A stretch of DNA of 64,000 bases, taken from positions 2,630,001 to 2,694,000 of the forward strand of contig LT629302.1 of assembly GCA_900104375.1 (NCBI GenBank), read 5' to 3'. The stretch's first letter is position 1; the number at the start of each line of letters is the position of its first letter. Under the pieces are notes generated by a model, which saw only the letters and a program-made list of their open reading frames with translations, did not search any database and had not been told where the DNA came from. Below are positions 63,647 through 64,000 of the stretch, piece by piece. Made by a program: the position numbers and the translations under genes. Source of the stretch: Flavobacteriaceae bacterium MAR_2010_188 (GTDB lineage Bacteria > Bacteroidota > Bacteroidia > Flavobacteriales > Flavobacteriaceae).

Positions 63647-64000
63647 GTCTGTCCCGTTGCTGTAGATTGTTTGGGATAAGTAGACAGGCTGTCTATCAGG
63701 CTGAAAAGCGAGCGCAGAAAAGAGCTGACGAACTAGCGTCGGTCAGACCACTGGTCTTAAAGGTGCGCCAAGGAATGCCAAGACTTGGTACGCGCAAACT
63801 GTATTATCTTCTTAAAGCTGAATTCGACAGATCGGGGATCAAAATAGGTAGAGATGCCCTTTTTGAATACCTAAGATCTGAATCAATGCTCATAAAACCA
63901 AAGAAGAACTATACAAAGACCACCGATTCTAAACATTGGTTGAGAAAATACCCCAACCTGATGCAGGGTATAACCCCGACGGGACCAGAGGAATACTTTG
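63598..64000 (+). CDS. IS3-family transposase OrfB (partial)
   Basis: Open in the -1 frame from the slippery site to the window end. It has the orfB N-terminal HTH_21 region (LSRCCRLFGISRQAVYQAEK; GMPRLGTRKLYYLL) and reaches the linker before the DDE domain; the catalytic residues are beyond the window. Start coordinate is the frameshift point; an independent start was not seen. Confidence 0.85.

Larger units (their letters stand above)
63210..64000 (+). mobile_element. IS3-family insertion sequence (left part; cut by window end)
   Basis: The left end starts near TGACCCGTCCTGAAATAAG, the terminal inverted-repeat form found on many IS3 elements. orfA and the start of orfB follow with a -1 frameshift site. 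The right end lies outside the window, so target duplication cannot be checked. It begins just after the terminator of the preceding gene. Confidence 0.85.

Overview
The window comes from a low-GC member of the Bacteroidota, most likely a marine-type Flavobacteriaceae. Evidence for this is the SusC/SusD pair, the ExbB/ExbD cluster, promoters of the Bacteroidota form TTTG-N19-21-TAnnTTTG, weak Shine-Dalgarno signals, a PorT-like barrel protein and family-typical housekeeping proteins. No rRNA or CRISPR array was seen.

Region 1 (1-11.3 kb): the end of a glycosylasparaginase gene, an aldehyde dehydrogenase, and a cyanophycin locus made of cyanophycin synthetase, cyanophycinase and isoaspartyl dipeptidase. 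DNA polymerase I and two tandem exported ferritin-like proteins follow. Region 2 (11.3-28 kb) is core genome: a DUF5916 outer-membrane protein, rplM-rpsI, rpsB-tsf, pyrH-frr, an MMPL exporter, asnS, rpoN with a membrane protein, a PorT-like protein and exbB-x-exbD-exbD. Region 3 (28-38 kb): an MFS transporter, a DUF1080 lipoprotein, a tripartite RND efflux operon, a TPR histidine kinase and a 46-residue protein.

Region 4 (38.16-60.36 kb) reads as one genomic island of about 22.2 kb inserted in the 3' end of tRNA-Ser(GGA). The right boundary is the intact tRNA. The left boundary is a 13-bp copy of the tRNA 3' end, next to a terminator-like hairpin that could be the tRNA's original downstream flank. 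Inside are remnants of a type I methylase and another broken gene, then a sialic-acid utilisation locus. That locus holds SusC/SusD, Neu5Ac lyase, two sialidases, a PKD/LamG surface lipoprotein, a Kelch mutarotase fused to a sodium/solute symporter, and a GntR/FCD regulator. Two palindromes matching the FCD-type operator lie just before the susC and second sialidase start codons. A mobilisation module follows: excisionase-like protein, VapE-like ATPase, a primase split by an in-frame stop, MobC, HUH relaxase, HigBA, ParDE and a tyrosine integrase beside the tRNA.

Region 5 (60.4-64 kb) returns to chromosome: tatD-ansA, a retropepsin-like protein, a tiny membrane protein, and an IS3-family element cut by the window end. 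Together the island genes would release sialic acid from glycans outside the cell, import and anomerise it, and cleave it to ManNAc and pyruvate. Epimerase, kinase and deaminase steps are not in this window.
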